A stretch of 64,000 nucleotides of DNA from Bacteroides caecigallinarum (GTDB lineage: Bacteria > Bacteroidota > Bacteroidia > Bacteroidales > Bacteroidaceae). The stretch is from NCBI RefSeq assembly GCF_021531075.1, contig NZ_JADYTJ010000009.1, forward strand, positions 1-64,000. The letters are read 5' to 3'. The notes below the pieces were generated by a model. The model was not told the DNA's origin, did no database searches, and worked only from the letters and a program-made list of their open reading frames with translations. How positions within the stretch are numbered: the first letter of the stretch is position 1; every line of letters begins with the position of its first letter. The position numbers were made by a program, and so were the translations under genes. Positions 17,363 through 25,607 of this stretch are shown piece after piece.

Positions 17363-20300
17363 ATGACTAAACAAAAAAAATTCATCACTTGTGATGGTAA
17401 CCAGGCTGCTGCACATATTTCATATATGTTCTCAGAAGTAGCAGCTATCTACCCTATCACTCCATCTTCTACAATGGCTGAATATGTAGATGAATGGGCT
17501 GCCGCAGGACGTAAAAACATCTTCGGCGAAACAGTTCTTGTTCAGGAAATGCAGTCAGAAGGCGGTGCAGCAGGTGCTGTACACGGCTCTCTTCAGGCTG
17601 GTGCCTTGACTACTACTTACACTGCATCTCAGGGTCTTCTTCTTATGATCCCTAACATGTATAAGATTGCAGGTGAATTCCTTCCATGTGTATTCCACGT
17701 ATCTGCACGTACACTTGCATCTCACGCATTGTGTATCTTCGGCGACCATCAGGACGTTATGTCTTGCCGTCAGACAGGTTTCGCTATGCTTTGCGAAGGT
17801 TCTGTACAGGAAGTTATGGATTTGGCTGGTGTTGCCCATTTGTCAACTATCAAGTCTCGCGTTCCATTCCTGAACTTCTTCGACGGTTTCCGTACTTCAC
17901 ACGAGATACAGAAAATTGAAATGCTGGAAAATGAAGACCTTGCTCCTCTTATCGATCAGAAAGCATTGGCTGAATTCCGCGAACGTGCTCTTAGCCCTAA
18001 CAAACCTGTTGCGCGCGGTATGGCTGAAAACCCAGACCACTTCTTCCAGCACAGAGAATCATGCAACCCATTCTATGAAGCAGTTCCTGCTATCGTAGAA
18101 GAATATATGAACGAAATCAACAAGATTACAGGACGTAACTACGGCTTGTTCAACTACTATGGTGCTGAAGATGCTGAACGCGTAATCATCGCTATGGGTT
18201 CTGTAACTGAAGCTGCCCGCGAAGCTATCGACCACTTGGTAGCTAACGGTGAAAAAGTTGGTTTGGTTTCTGTACACTTGTATCGTCCATTCTCTGCTAA
18301 ACACTTCCTTGCTGCTGTACCTAAGACTGCTAAACGTATCGCAGTTCTTGACCGTACAAAAGAACCTGGAGCTAACGGCGAACCTCTTTACCTTGACGTT
18401 AAAGACTGCTTCTACGGACAGGAAAATGCCCCAGTTATCGTTGGTGGACGCTATGGTCTTGGTTCTAAGGATACTACTCCTGCTCAGATTCTTTCTGTTT
18501 ACGAAAACTTGGCATTGCCTACTCCTAAAGACCACTTCACAATCGGTATAGTTGACGACGTTACATTCACTTCTCTTCCTAAGAAAGAAGAAATCGCTCT
18601 TGGCGGTGAAGGTATGTTCGAAGCTAAGTTCTACGGACTTGGTGCTGACGGTACTGTAGGTGCTAACAAGAACTCTGTAAAAATCATTGGTGACAACACT
18701 AACAAATATTGCCAGGCATACTTCTCATACGACTCTAAGAAGTCTGGTGGTTTCACTTGCTCTCACTTGCGTTTCGGTGACCACCCAATCCGCTCTACAT
18801 ACTTGGTAACTACTCCTAACTTCGTAGCTTGCCACGTACAGGCTTACTTGCACATGTACGATGTAACTCGCGGTTTGCGTAAGAACGGTACTTTCCTTCT
18901 TAACACTATCTGGGAAGGTGAAGAACTTGCTAAGAACTTGCCTAACAAGGTTAAGAAATATTTCGCAGAAAATAATATCACTGTTTACTACATCAATGCA
19001 ACTAAGATTGCTCAGGAAATCGGTCTTGGTAACCGTACTAACACAATCCTTCAGTCTGCATTCTTCCGTATCACAGGCGTTATCCCTGTAGAACTTGCTG
19101 TAGAACAGATGAAGAAATTCATCGTTAAGTCTTACGGTAAGAAGGGTGAAGACGTTGTAAACAAGAACTATGCTGCTGTTGACCGCGGTGGTGAATACAA
19201 ACAGCTTACTGTTGACCCAGCATGGGCTAACCTCGAAGTTGAAGGTGCTGCCGCTAACAACGACCCGGCATTCATCAACGAAGTTGTTCGTCCTATCAAC
19301 GCTCAGGATGGTGACTTGCTTCCAGTTTCTGCATTCAAAGGTATCGAAGACGGTACTTGGCATCAGGGAACAGCTAAATACGAAAAACGTGGTGTAGCTG
19401 CTTTCGTTCCAGAATGGAATGCTGAAAACTGTATCCAGTGTAACAAGTGTGCTTACGTTTGTCCTCACGCTGCTATCCGTCCATTCGTTCTTGACGCTAA
19501 CGAACAGGCTGGTGCAAACTTCACTTCATTGAAGGCTGTTGGTAAGCAGTTCGACGGTATGACATTCCGTATGCAGGTTGACGTTTTGGACTGCTTGGGT
19601 TGCGGCAACTGTGCTGACGTATGTCCGGGTAATCCTAAGAAGGGTGGTAAGGCTCTTACTATGAAACCTCTTGAAACTCAGCTTTCTGAAGCTGCCAACT
19701 GGACTTACTGCGTTGACAACGTTAAGAGCAAACAGCACTTGGTTGACATCAAGGCTAACGTTAAGAACTCTCAGTTCGCTACTCCATTGTTCGAGTTCTC
19801 CGGTGCTTGCTCTGGTTGTGGTGAAACTCCATACGTTAAGTTGATTTCTCAGTTGTTCGGTGACCGTGAAATGGTAGCTAACGCAACAGGATGTTCTTCT
19901 ATCTATTCAGGTTCAGTTCCTTCAACTCCATATACTACTAACGAAAAGGGTCAGGGTCCAGCATGGGCTAACTCATTGTTCGAAGACTTCTGCGAATTCG
20001 GTCTTGGTATGGAATTGGCTAACAAGAAACTCCGTAACCGTCTGGAAGAAGCTATGAAGGCTGCTATTGCTGCTGAAGGTACTCCAGCTGAATATAAAGA
20101 AGCATTCCAGGAATGGATTGACGGCCGCAACGATGCTGACAAGAGCAAGGCTGCTGCTGAAAAGATCATCCCTATGGTAGAAGCTGCTAAAGATAAATGC
20201 TCTTACTGCGCTACTATCGCTGAATTCAAAGACTACTTGGTAAAACGCTCACAGTGGATTATCGGTGGTGACGGTGCTTCTTACGATATAGGTTACGGTG

Positions 20301-20914
20301 GTCTTGACCATGTTATCGCTTCTGGCGAAGATGTAAACATCCTTGTACTTGATACAGAAGTTTACTCTAACACTGGTGGCCAGTCATCTAAGGCTACTCC
20401 TCTTGGTGCTATCGCTAAGTTTGCTGCATCTGGTAAGAGAGTACGTAAGAAAGACCTTGGTATGATCGCTACAACTTACGGATATGTTTACGTTGCACAG
20501 ATTGCAATGGGTGCTGACCAGGCTCAGACATTGAAGGCTATCCGCGAAGCTGAAGCTTATCCAGGTCCATCATTGGTTATCGCTTATGCTCCATGTATCA
20601 ACCACGGTTTGAAAGCTGGTATGGGTAAATCTCAGGCTGAAGAGGCTAAGGCTGTAGAATGTGGTTACTGGCACTTGTGGCGCTTCAACCCAGCATTGGA
20701 AGACGAAGGTAAGAACCCATTCTCACTTGACTCTAAAGAACCAAACTGGGAAGGATTCCAGGATTACTTGAAGGGGGAAGTTCGTTTCGCTTCTGTAATG
20801 AAACAGTATCCTACTGAAGCTGCTGACTTGTTCGCTGCTTGCGAAGACATGGCTAAGAAACGCTATGCATCTTACAAGCGTATGGCTGCAATGGACTGGA
20901 GTAACGAAGAATAA
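17363..20914 (+). CDS. nifJ: Pyruvate:ferredoxin oxidoreductase, single-chain
   Basis: A 1183-residue fused enzyme that oxidises pyruvate to acetyl-CoA and CO2 with reduction of ferredoxin or flavodoxin, the central step of anaerobic pyruvate use. Order of domains: pyrimidine-binding domain I with YPITPSSTMAEY, domain II, the gamma domain (about 410-640), a ferredoxin domain with CIQCNKCAYVCP at about 690 and CLGCGNCADVCP at about 744, and the TPP-binding domain with CSGCGETPY and GGDGASYDIGYGG near 968. Codon use is extremely biased (GCT, GGT, AAC, TAC), unlike most neighbours, which points to very high expression. A strong hairpin follows. Confidence 0.97.
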   Translation: MTKQKKFITCDGNQAAAHISYMFSEVAAIYPITPSSTMAEYVDEWAAAGRKNIFGETVLVQEMQSEGGAAGAVHGSLQAGALTTTYTASQGLLLMIPNMYKIAGEFLPCVFHVSARTLASHALCIFGDHQDVMSCRQTGFAMLCEGSVQEVMDLAGVAHLSTIKSRVPFLNFFDGFRTSHEIQKIEMLENEDLAPLIDQKALAEFRERALSPNKPVARGMAENPDHFFQHRESCNPFYEAVPAIVEEYMNEINKITGRNYGLFNYYGAEDAERVIIAMGSVTEAAREAIDHLVANGEKVGLVSVHLYRPFSAKHFLAAVPKTAKRIAVLDRTKEPGANGEPLYLDVKDCFYGQENAPVIVGGRYGLGSKDTTPAQILSVYENLALPTPKDHFTIGIVDDVTFTSLPKKEEIALGGEGMFEAKFYGLGADGTVGANKNSVKIIGDNTNKYCQAYFSYDSKKSGGFTCSHLRFGDHPIRSTYLVTTPNFVACHVQAYLHMYDVTRGLRKNGTFLLNTIWEGEELAKNLPNKVKKYFAENNITVYYINATKIAQEIGLGNRTNTILQSAFFRITGVIPVELAVEQMKKFIVKSYGKKGEDVVNKNYAAVDRGGEYKQLTVDPAWANLEVEGAAANNDPAFINEVVRPINAQDGDLLPVSAFKGIEDGTWHQGTAKYEKRGVAAFVPEWNAENCIQCNKCAYVCPHAAIRPFVLDANEQAGANFTSLKAVGKQFDGMTFRMQVDVLDCLGCGNCADVCPGNPKKGGKALTMKPLETQLSEAANWTYCVDNVKSKQHLVDIKANVKNSQFATPLFEFSGACSGCGETPYVKLISQLFGDREMVANATGCSSIYSGSVPSTPYTTNEKGQGPAWANSLFEDFCEFGLGMELANKKLRNRLEEAMKAAIAAEGTPAEYKEAFQEWIDGRNDADKSKAAAEKIIPMVEAAKDKCSYCATIAEFKDYLVKRSQWIIGGDGASYDIGYGGLDHVIASGEDVNILVLDTEVYSNTGGQSSKATPLGAIAKFAASGKRVRKKDLGMIATTYGYVYVAQIAMGADQAQTLKAIREAEAYPGPSLVIAYAPCINHGLKAGMGKSQAEEAKAVECGYWHLWRFNPALEDEGKNPFSLDSKEPNWEGFQDYLKGEVRFASVMKQYPTEAADLFAACEDMAKKRYASYKRMAAMDWSNEE

Positions 20915-21219
20915 TTCTTTGATTATATAACTCAATAAGTTATTGAGAATTATATAAACACTAAAAGAGGCTGTCTCAAAATAAATTTGAGATGGCCTCT
21001 TTCTTTATGATTATCATGAAGTAATGATTTTCCGGCTTTCTTCCTGTTCAGGCTCGCTAATATTTATGCATAATTTGGTAATCCCTCAGATTTTTACGTT
21101 GATCCAGTTTTAGACTTGTAACATACTGCTTTTACTGTTTCTGTCATACGGTTTACTGGTTTAACTCTCGGTTTAACTCTTGATTAAACTTTATAATGGT
21201 AAACCAACGTATAAACACG
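20915..21219. other. Intergenic region, possible remnant of an insertion sequence
   Basis: After the terminator hairpin at 20964-21002 about 215 bases carry no coding frame and no RNA that I recognise. The hairpin arm begins AGAGGCTGTCTCAAA, which resembles terminal inverted repeats of some IS families, and the following GC-richer patch (CCGGCTTTCTTCC) looks unlike ordinary intergenic DNA here. No transposase fragment is visible, so this is a suspicion only. Confidence 0.25.
20964..21006 (+). terminator. Terminator of the pyruvate:ferredoxin oxidoreductase gene
   Basis: Arms AAAGAGGC (20964-20971) and GCCTCTTT (20995-21002) with inner TCTCAAA / TTTGAGA pairing, followed by a T-rich CTTT tail. 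Confidence 0.75.
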
Positions 21220-21250
21220 AAAAAAGCGACTATCTTTTTGAGATAATCGC
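21220..21250 (-). terminator. Intrinsic terminator of tRNA-Lys
   Basis: On the minus strand GCGATTATCTC pairs with GATAGTCGC (21226-21250) and is followed by six T residues, 14 bases after the tRNA 3' end. Confidence 0.85.
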
Positions 21251-21263
21251 TTGATTTTCTGAG

Positions 21264-21336
21264 TGATCCGCTTGGGGCTCGAACCCAAGACCCCAACATT
21301 AAAAGTGTTGTGCTCTACCTGCTGAGCTAGCGAATC
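21264..21336 (-). tRNA. tRNA-Lys (anticodon TTT)
   Basis: A 73-nt cloverleaf on the minus strand. Acceptor arms GATTCGC / GCGGATC pair with one G-T, the anticodon loop is CTTTTAA with anticodon TTT, and the T arm contains GGTTCGAGCC. CCA is not encoded. It has its own promoter (21374-21404) and terminator. Confidence 0.96.
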
Positions 21337-21354
21337 AATCCTAATTGCTATCGT

Positions 21355-21404
21355 TATTTCCCGATTGCGAGTGCAAAGGTATTAATTATTTTCTAAACTC
21401 CAAA
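21355..21404 (-). promoter_or_regulatory. Promoter and conserved leader of tRNA-Lys
   Basis: On the minus strand TTTG (21401-21404), 19 bases, then TACCTTTG (21374-21381) is an exact promoter. The next 19 bases (CGCAATC and GGAAATA among them) are nearly identical to those after the SRP RNA promoter at 24879-24905, with two differences in 27 positions. Confidence 0.85.
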
Positions 21405-21461
21405 ACTTTTCATAGCTTTTTTATCTAAAAAAATCGAGTAGCGTTACCAATAATTCATAAT

Positions 21462-22577
21462 TTACTGATTTTCAGGATTATTTTCTTTCTGAAAATATTG
21501 CAAATCTTTACTCTTTATGAATCTCTGATAATACGAAAGCAACAAAGTTGTACATGGTAAGGCAATAATCATACCCAACATTCCCATAAGATAACCCCAT
21601 ATAGATAGAGAAAGAAGAATAATGGCAGGGTTCAATCCTGTTATCTTTCCCATAATCTTTGGGACAAGATACATATCCTGAATTATCTGAACAACACAAA
21701 AAACCAATAGAGCCAAACCTAATATTAAAATAAAACTTTCACCCGTATCAGCAGCTTTCAAAAGTGCTAAAATAATTGTCGGCACAAATCCTATTATCTG
21801 CAGGTAAGGAACCATGTTCAATAATCCTATAAATAGTCCAAGACCTATTGCCAAAGGAAAATCTATTATTACAAATCCTATACTGAACAGTATTCCCACA
21901 CAGAAAGCAACCAAAGCCTGACCTCTAAAATATTTATTCATACTATCCTTTACATCTTCGACTACCTTAGTTACAGGCCCTCTGTATTTCGCCGGCAACA
22001 ACATAATCCATCCGGCTGAAATCTTCTCATAATCCAAAAGAATAAAGAACAAATATAATATCACTACAAAAACTGTAAATATGGTCAATATAATATTATA
22101 TGATGTAGATAGCAGCGACCACATCTTAGGCAATAAACTTTTGAGCGTATCAATTATATTTTCAGTATTCATGTGTTCCTGAATCCAAACCCAATTGATA
22201 TTATTGTGGAGAAACTCAGTAATATCTTTTGGAATAGAATTTAATTTACCTCCTTCCGTAAAATAAATTTCAATCAACGATCTGAGTTTCATATACTCCT
22301 CTACCATAGGAGGAACAATCAATAAAAATCCTCCTGTTATTAAAAGCACGATACTTATCAATACTGCAATAATAGCAAGTGCCCTATTTTTGATTTTAAG
22401 TTTTTCCTGATAGAATTTCACCATAGGATACATCAAATATGCTATTATCCATGCAATGAAAAACGGAAGAAGCACTCCGCTAAGCATATTTAAAAGATAT
22501 AGGACTGCAATAACAATAGCTCCGCCTATAGCACCGCGGATAAAACTGTCGAATGTTATTTTTCTCTGATTTTCCAT
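21462..22577 (-). CDS. AI-2E family transporter
   Basis: A 371-residue inner-membrane permease of the AI-2 exporter (PerM/TqsA-like) family with about eight hydrophobic helices. Family hallmarks include the N-terminal LLPFFIAWIIAYLMYP, the central soluble region (about 80-160), and the C-terminal GLNMVPYLQIIGFVPTII-type repeat and PKIMGKITGLNPAIILLSL. A TATTTTTG -7-like box on the minus strand at 22607-22614 precedes the ATG. The name does not prove autoinducer transport; several members move other small molecules or ions. Confidence 0.9.
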   Translation of the reverse strand: MENQRKITFDSFIRGAIGGAIVIAVLYLLNMLSGVLLPFFIAWIIAYLMYPMVKFYQEKLKIKNRALAIIAVLISIVLLITGGFLLIVPPMVEEYMKLRSLIEIYFTEGGKLNSIPKDITEFLHNNINWVWIQEHMNTENIIDTLKSLLPKMWSLLSTSYNIILTIFTVFVVILYLFFILLDYEKISAGWIMLLPAKYRGPVTKVVEDVKDSMNKYFRGQALVAFCVGILFSIGFVIIDFPLAIGLGLFIGLLNMVPYLQIIGFVPTIILALLKAADTGESFILILGLALLVFCVVQIIQDMYLVPKIMGKITGLNPAIILLSLSIWGYLMGMLGMIIALPCTTLLLSYYQRFIKSKDLQYFQKENNPENQ

Positions 22578-22732
22578 AAGTCGGTTATTTTTGTTGCCTT
22601 ATGTTGCAAAAATACAACTCTTATCCGTAATATATGTCTTTTGATTTTAAAATTATTGCTGATACAAGACATTACAATATACAACATCTGTTAAATTTTA
22701 CACGATTAGTACCATTTAGAATAAAAACTTTC

Positions 22733-22740
22733 TACCTTTG
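22733..22740 (+). promoter_or_regulatory. Promoter -7 box for rsmI
   Basis: TACCTTTG lies 27 bases before the ATG at 22767. An in-frame ATG at 22749 is only 9 bases from the box, so it would leave almost no leader and 22767 is preferred. Confidence 0.6.
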
Positions 22741-22766
22741 TTATATTGATGTCAAACCAAACATAT

Positions 22767-23441
22767 ATGAGTAAACTTTATGTAGTTCCTACTCCGGTGG
22801 GAAATCTGGAAGATATGACTTTACGAGCTATAAGAGTCCTGAAGGAAGTTGATTTAATATTAGCTGAAGATACAAGGACAACAGGAATTCTTTTAAAGCA
22901 TTTTGAAATAAAGAAGCCGATGCTTTCACACCACAAATTCAACGAGCATCAAACTGTAGAATCAGTAGTTTCACGCATTAAATCCGGAGAGAATATTGCG
23001 TTGGTTTCAGATGCAGGTACTCCAGGAATTTCGGATCCGGGATTTCTAGTAGTAAGAGAATGCGTACGCAACGGAGTAGAAGTACAATGTCTGCCGGGAG
23101 CCACAGCTTTTGTTCCTGCAATAGTTTCATCAGGTCTTCCCAACGAACGTTTCTGCTTTGAAGGCTTTTTGCCTCAGAAGAAAGGAAGAATGACAAGGCT
23201 CAACTCGCTGGTATCCGAAACGAGAACCATGATTTTCTATGAATCGCCATATCGTCTGGTAAAGACACTGACTCAATTTTCCGAAATATTTGGCGAAGAA
23301 CGACTTGTTGCAGTATGCAGGGAAATCTCAAAGATTCATGAAGAATGCGTACGCGGAACTATTAAAGAAGTTGTAGAACATTTTACACAGACAGAACCTA
23401 AAGGAGAAATTGTTATCATTCTCCAAGGAAACCAAGAATAA
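22767..23441 (+). CDS. rsmI: 16S rRNA (cytidine-1402-2'-O)-methyltransferase
   Basis: A 224-residue SAM-dependent methyltransferase of the tetrapyrrole methylase fold that modifies C1402 in the ribosomal decoding centre. The opening LYVVPTPVGNLEDMTLRA, the AEDTRTT segment, SDAGTPGISDPG and LPGATAFVPAIVSSGLP are all family signatures. The start MSKLYVVPTP fits the family N-terminus; an ATG 18 bases upstream adds residues that the family lacks. It is followed after 25 bases by a lipoprotein gene, probably on the same transcript. Confidence 0.95.
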   Translation: MSKLYVVPTPVGNLEDMTLRAIRVLKEVDLILAEDTRTTGILLKHFEIKKPMLSHHKFNEHQTVESVVSRIKSGENIALVSDAGTPGISDPGFLVVRECVRNGVEVQCLPGATAFVPAIVSSGLPNERFCFEGFLPQKKGRMTRLNSLVSETRTMIFYESPYRLVKTLTQFSEIFGEERLVAVCREISKIHEECVRGTIKEVVEHFTQTEPKGEIVIILQGNQE

Positions 23442-23466
23442 ACAGAAACTATAAATAATAACAATC

Positions 23467-24324
23467 ATGAAAAAAGTAGTATTATTTTCGGTATGTATTG
23501 CCGCATTAATGGCATCGTCATGTAACAACATGAACAAAAAGAATGATGACCTTAAGGCACAGAATGATTCATTGATTACTGAATTGTCCAACAGAAATGT
23601 AGAATTGGATGAAATAATGGGAGCTTTTAATGAAATCCAGGAAGGATTCCGCGAAATCAATGAAGCAGAAAACAGAGTTGACTTGAATGGTGGTGCAATA
23701 GAAAATCAGTCTACTGCAAATAAAATCAAAGATGACATAAAATTCATCAGCAAAAAGCTAAAAGACAACAGAGAACTGATAGCAAAACTAGAACAACAAC
23801 TGAAAAACAGCAATTATAAAAGCCAACAGCTGAAACGAGCACTGGAAAATCTGACTGCAGAACTGGCTGCTAAACAACAACAGATAGAAACATTGCAGAC
23901 AGAACTGGCTTCAAAGAATATCAGAATAGCCGAACTGGACGAAGCTGTAGTGTCGCTGACCAAAAACGTAGATCAGTTGTCTGCTGAAAACGAAGAAAAG
24001 AGCAAAACTGTAGAAGCTCAAGACAAAGCACTTAACACTGCATGGTATGTATTCGGTACAAAAAGCGAACTAAAAGACCAGAAAATACTAAAAGGCGGTG
24101 ACGTTCTTAAAGAAAATGATTTCAACAAAGAATATTTCACTGAAATAGATATCAGAAAGACCAAGACAATAAAACTGTATTCAAAACGTGCAGAACTTTT
24201 GACATCACACCCACAAGGCTCATATAAACTTGAGAAAGACGACAAAGGACAGTACGTTCTGGAAATAACAAAAGCAGATGATTTCTGGAGTATCTCAAGA
24301 TATCTGGTTATACAGGTAAGATAA
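23467..24324 (+). CDS. Coiled-coil lipoprotein (possible Cbp1-like adhesin)
   Basis: A 285-residue lipoprotein with signal MKKVVLFSVCIAALMASSC (Cys19). Residues about 28-190 are a long heptad-rich coiled coil rich in Glu, Gln, Lys and Asn; the last 80 residues form a compact polar domain with WYVFGTKSEL. The size and architecture resemble the Bacteroides collagen-binding lipoprotein Cbp1, but I cannot confirm that without alignment. It ends before a strong terminator. Location is probably the outer membrane or its periplasmic face. Confidence 0.75.
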   Translation: MKKVVLFSVCIAALMASSCNNMNKKNDDLKAQNDSLITELSNRNVELDEIMGAFNEIQEGFREINEAENRVDLNGGAIENQSTANKIKDDIKFISKKLKDNRELIAKLEQQLKNSNYKSQQLKRALENLTAELAAKQQQIETLQTELASKNIRIAELDEAVVSLTKNVDQLSAENEEKSKTVEAQDKALNTAWYVFGTKSELKDQKILKGGDVLKENDFNKEYFTEIDIRKTKTIKLYSKRAELLTSHPQGSYKLEKDDKGQYVLEITKADDFWSISRYLVIQVR

Positions 24325-24377
24325 AATAAATTTTAGCAAGACAAAATACATTCAATAAAATCACACTCACAATAAAG

Positions 24378-24405
24378 GGCTAACTTTATAGGTTAGCCTT
24401 TTATT
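24378..24405 (+). terminator. Terminator after the coiled-coil lipoprotein gene
   Basis: Arms GGCTAAC (24378-24384) and GTTAGCC (24392-24398) with a 7-base loop, followed by TTTTATTTTA. Confidence 0.85.
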
Positions 24406-24420
24406 TTATACCCATATAAA

Positions 24421-24452
24421 CAAAAAAATCAGATTGAATATTCAATCTGATT
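24421..24452 (-). terminator. Terminator of the SRP RNA/tRNA-Thr operon
   Basis: Perfect palindrome with arms ATCAGATTGAA and TTCAATCTGAT (24429-24452); on the minus strand a run of seven T residues follows, just after the last tRNA-Thr. Confidence 0.85.
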
Positions 24453-24459
24453 TCCTTCG

Positions 24460-24533
24460 AGCCTCTTGTCGGATTCGAACCAACGACCCCGAGATTACAA
24501 ATCACGTGCTCTGGCCAACTGAGCTAAAGAGGC
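24460..24533 (-). tRNA. tRNA-Thr (anticodon TGT), third in operon
   Basis: A 74-nt cloverleaf with acceptor arms GCCTCTT / AAGAGGC, anticodon loop TTTGTAA (anticodon TGT) and T arm GGTTCGAATCC. Its sequence is identical to the two copies upstream. CCA is not encoded. Confidence 0.95.
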
Positions 24534-24564
24534 AAAGAATATATTTCAATATGTTTTTATTTCG

Positions 24565-24638
24565 AGCCTCTTGTCGGATTCGAACCAACGACCCCGAGAT
24601 TACAAATCACGTGCTCTGGCCAACTGAGCTAAAGAGGC
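24565..24638 (-). tRNA. tRNA-Thr (anticodon TGT), second in operon
   Basis: Identical to the neighbouring copies. It begins exactly 105 bases from each of them, and the spacers are also similar, which indicates tandem duplication of a 105-bp unit. Confidence 0.95.
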
Positions 24639-24669
24639 AGGGAAATATATTCCAATATGTTTTATTTCG

Positions 24670-24743
24670 AGCCTCTTGTCGGATTCGAACCAACGACCCC
24701 GAGATTACAAATCACGTGCTCTGGCCAACTGAGCTAAAGAGGC
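24670..24743 (-). tRNA. tRNA-Thr (anticodon TGT), first in operon
   Basis: Identical cloverleaf, located directly after the 3' end of the SRP RNA, so it is probably released from the same precursor by RNase P and 3' processing. Confidence 0.95.
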
Positions 24744-24746
24744 AGG

Positions 24747-24846
24747 TGGGTAAGCTTACCATATCGCGCCGCTACAACCAACTACCTTTGCTGCGATCAA
24801 GCCCTGGAGGATTCGAAGGGAGCTGGCCGTATGGGACTTACCCATG
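24747..24846 (-). ncRNA. ffs: Signal recognition particle RNA, small bacterial type
   Basis: A roughly 100-nt RNA that folds as one long hairpin. The terminal stem is GGGTAAG / CTTACCC, followed inward by CCATA / TATGG and GCCAGCT / AGCGGC. The tip carries the universal SRP helix 8 signature CAGG-GC-loop-GC-AGCA, the binding site of Ffh. It lies between a stable-RNA promoter and tRNA-Thr genes. The exact ends are estimated from the closing stem. The apical loop (TTGATC) differs from the common GGAA tetraloop. Confidence 0.85.
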
Positions 24847-24878
24847 TTATGTATCGCAATCAATTAATGTCTTTTCAG

Positions 24879-24928
24879 TATTTCCTGATTGCGGGTGCAA
24901 AGGTAGGTATTTTTTTCAATTACACAAC
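24879..24928 (-). promoter_or_regulatory. Promoter and conserved leader of the SRP RNA/tRNA-Thr operon
   Basis: On the minus strand GTTG (24925-24928), 19 bases, then TACCTTTG (24898-24905). The following bases include CGCAATC and GGAAATA, the same block found after the tRNA-Lys promoter. Confidence 0.8.
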
Positions 24929-25010
24929 TATTATTGAATAAAAAAATAAAGTTTTACCCTTAAAAAGATGTTTTTTCGCTCTTTTGTATACTTTCTATGC
25001 CGAAAAAACT

Positions 25011-25018
25011 TACTTTTG
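25011..25018 (+). promoter_or_regulatory. Promoter -7 box for the DUF4199 gene
   Basis: TACTTTTG, 28 bases before the ATG at 25047. A TTTG lies 24 bases further upstream (24983-24986), a little beyond the usual spacing. Confidence 0.5.
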
Positions 25019-25046
25019 CACTATAATTATATTATAACAAAAGGAC

Positions 25047-25592
25047 ATGCAAGACAAACCAAAAACTCTACAGGAACATGCAATGCGTTTCGGCACTATG
25101 ATGGGAATTTTCTGGATAATCAAATTCTCGTTTCTGCCTATAGGTTTCAAAATACCACTGCTGCAACTTCTATTCATTTTTATGACTATGTTTGTCCCCA
25201 TACTAGGATACATATACATCCGTAAGTACAGAGAACGCTACTGCAACGGAGAGTTGTCATTTGCCCGCGGATGGATATTTTCATTATATATGTATTTCTT
25301 CGCATCGCTTCTAACAGCTGCTGCACATTATATTTATTTCCAGTTCATAGACAACGGATATCTTACCGGTACATATATGGAACAGCTGGAAAGTCTTAAA
25401 TCTACACTTACGGGCGACCTTGAGGCATCGATAGACCAACTGATACAGAATCTTGACACAATAGCATCAATGTCGGCACTGCAGCTCACCATGCAATTAA
25501 TATTCCAGAACATATTCTACGGAGCCATACTGTCATTGCCTACTGCACTACTGGCTATGCGAAGGAAGAAGAAAATCATAAACCAACAATAA
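25047..25592 (+). CDS. DUF4199 membrane protein
   Basis: A 181-residue inner-membrane protein with four hydrophobic segments at about 17-32, 36-54, 70-95 and 140-170, typical of DUF4199. In Bacteroidetes this family commonly sits directly before a dolichol-phosphate-mannose-like glycosyltransferase, as it does here (15 bases apart). Function is unknown; the constant neighbour suggests a role in glycolipid or polyprenyl-sugar handling, which is inference. Confidence 0.82.
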   Translation: MQDKPKTLQEHAMRFGTMMGIFWIIKFSFLPIGFKIPLLQLLFIFMTMFVPILGYIYIRKYRERYCNGELSFARGWIFSLYMYFFASLLTAAAHYIYFQFIDNGYLTGTYMEQLESLKSTLTGDLEASIDQLIQNLDTIASMSALQLTMQLIFQNIFYGAILSLPTALLAMRRKKKIINQQ

Positions 25593-25607
25593 CATAAAAA
25601 AACTCAA

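Noticed and set aside
18725-19468. A 247-codon antisense frame within the pyruvate:ferredoxin oxidoreductase gene
   Set aside because: Long antisense frames are expected opposite a gene with such strong codon bias; there is no start context or recognisable domain.
24434-24937. A 167-codon plus-strand frame containing a threefold repeated peptide
   Set aside because: The repeats are the antisense of three identical tRNA-Thr genes and part of the SRP RNA; the frame is a by-product of the tandem RNA genes.
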